From Kiloniella laminariae DSM 19542 (GTDB taxonomy: Bacteria; Pseudomonadota; Alphaproteobacteria; Kiloniellales; Kiloniellaceae): a stretch of 64,000 nt of DNA. A program made the position numbers and the translations under genes. Positions 63,706 to 64,000 of this stretch are shown in pieces. Location of the stretch: contig NZ_KB893171.1 in NCBI RefSeq assembly GCF_000374005.1, forward strand, positions 1 through 64,000, given 5' to 3'. The notes under the pieces are model-generated. The model ran no database searches. It was not told the origin of the DNA and saw nothing but the letters and a program-made list of their open reading frames with translations. The first letter of the stretch is position 1, and each line of letters opens with the position of its first letter.

Positions 63706-64000
63706 TCAGAGCAGTTTTGGCTCTGCGATGCCAGCCTGACGACAGGCTGCTGTGAGCGTATTGGCCAACAGACAGCCGATGGTCATGGGGCCGACACCGC
63801 CTGGAACCGGGGTAATGGCACCAGCAACGGACATGGCTTCAGCGGTGGCAACATCACCGACCAGCTTGTTCTTGCCGTCAAGCTCAATTCGGTTGATGCC
63901 CACGTCGATCACAGTTGCGCCCGGTTTGATCCAGTCGCCCTTGACCATTTCCGGGCGTCCGACAGCGGCGACAACGATATCAGCCTGGCGAACAACAGCA
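63706..64000 (-). CDS. folD: FolD bifunctional methylenetetrahydrofolate dehydrogenase/cyclohydrolase, C-terminal part
   Basis: Open to the right edge; about 97 C-terminal residues are visible. The signature [19 protein letters not shown] and the preceding [30 protein letters not shown] are diagnostic of FolD. It interconverts methylene-, methenyl- and formyl-tetrahydrofolate. The catalytic N-terminal part lies outside the window. A terminator follows its stop. Confidence 0.95.
   Translation of the reverse strand, partial: AVVRQADIVVAAVGRPEMVKGDWIKPGATVIDVGINRIELDGKNKLVGDVATAEAMSVAGAITPVPGGVGPMTIGCLLANTLTAACRQAGIAEPKLL

Noticed and set aside
1-64000. CRISPR arrays, prophage or secretion-system clusters
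   Set aside because: No regularly spaced repeats, no phage structural or integrase genes, and no cas or secretion genes were found on reading both strands.

Overview
This 64 kb window looks like chromosomal DNA from an alphaproteobacterium. By eye the base composition is close to 50% GC. Supporting hints are an IalB-family gene directly upstream of rlmN, a PAS_5-family protein, a small Hpt-like protein, a DUF1127 protein and several SRAP/PilZ/DUF1232 housekeeping genes. A marine Rhodospirillales/Kiloniella-like lineage would fit, but this is a guess from gene families, not a placement. There is no prophage, CRISPR array or large mobile element; only the 3' end of an IS1595-type transposase is cut by the left edge.

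Left part (0-6 kb): after the IS fragment come a Rieske oxygenase alpha subunit, a TetR/BetI-like regulator, a tRNA-Thr(CGU), a gene-poor AT-rich stretch, a clear creatinase and a LysR regulator. This reads as accessory catabolism of methylated nitrogen compounds. 6-14.5 kb: acetoacetyl-CoA synthetase, a PAS_5 protein, a MOSC-flavin-ferredoxin fusion, a SRAP protein, a DDAH-like hydrolase, a small two-gene unit of unknown function, an unknown protein that seems to start at ATT, and a PilZ protein.

14.6-29 kb: GST, MFS transporter, recQ, Hpt-like protein, BI-1 family protein, the ybbP/ybbA-type ABC system divergent from a TesA-like esterase and a FIST sensor, aldo/keto reductase, thpR, an EamA transporter and a low-molecular-weight phosphatase. 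29-36 kb: a complete dipeptide/oligopeptide ABC importer continues into an M19 dipeptidase and a VOC protein and looks like one operon. 36-48 kb: UDG-superfamily protein, minimal metalloprotease, pterin dehydratase, DUF1232, orphan binding protein, EamA transporter, DUF1127, a methyltransferase/quinone-reductase pair, asparaginase, RNA methyltransferase, IalB, rlmN, methyltransferase.

47.7-56 kb: an ArgP-like regulator and a LysE/ArgO-like exporter flank a GST and two tandem paralogous lipoproteins of unknown function. A methyl-accepting chemotaxis protein and an MFS exporter with a very histidine-rich tail follow. 56-61 kb: two LysR genes of the same subfamily bracket a GST and a second multidomain flavin-ferredoxin protein, this time fused to a PNPOx-like domain. 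The right end carries argG, a Tam-like methyltransferase, a DUF3253-like protein and the C-terminal part of folD.

The most interesting items are the two different flavin reductase-ferredoxin fusions (MOSC and PNPOx), the duplicated lipoprotein unit with its duplicated leader, the possible ATT start, the His-tailed exporter, and a pair of repeats spaced by two helical turns at the LysR/GST divergent promoter. All functional statements rest on reading the translated sequence; no database search was possible.
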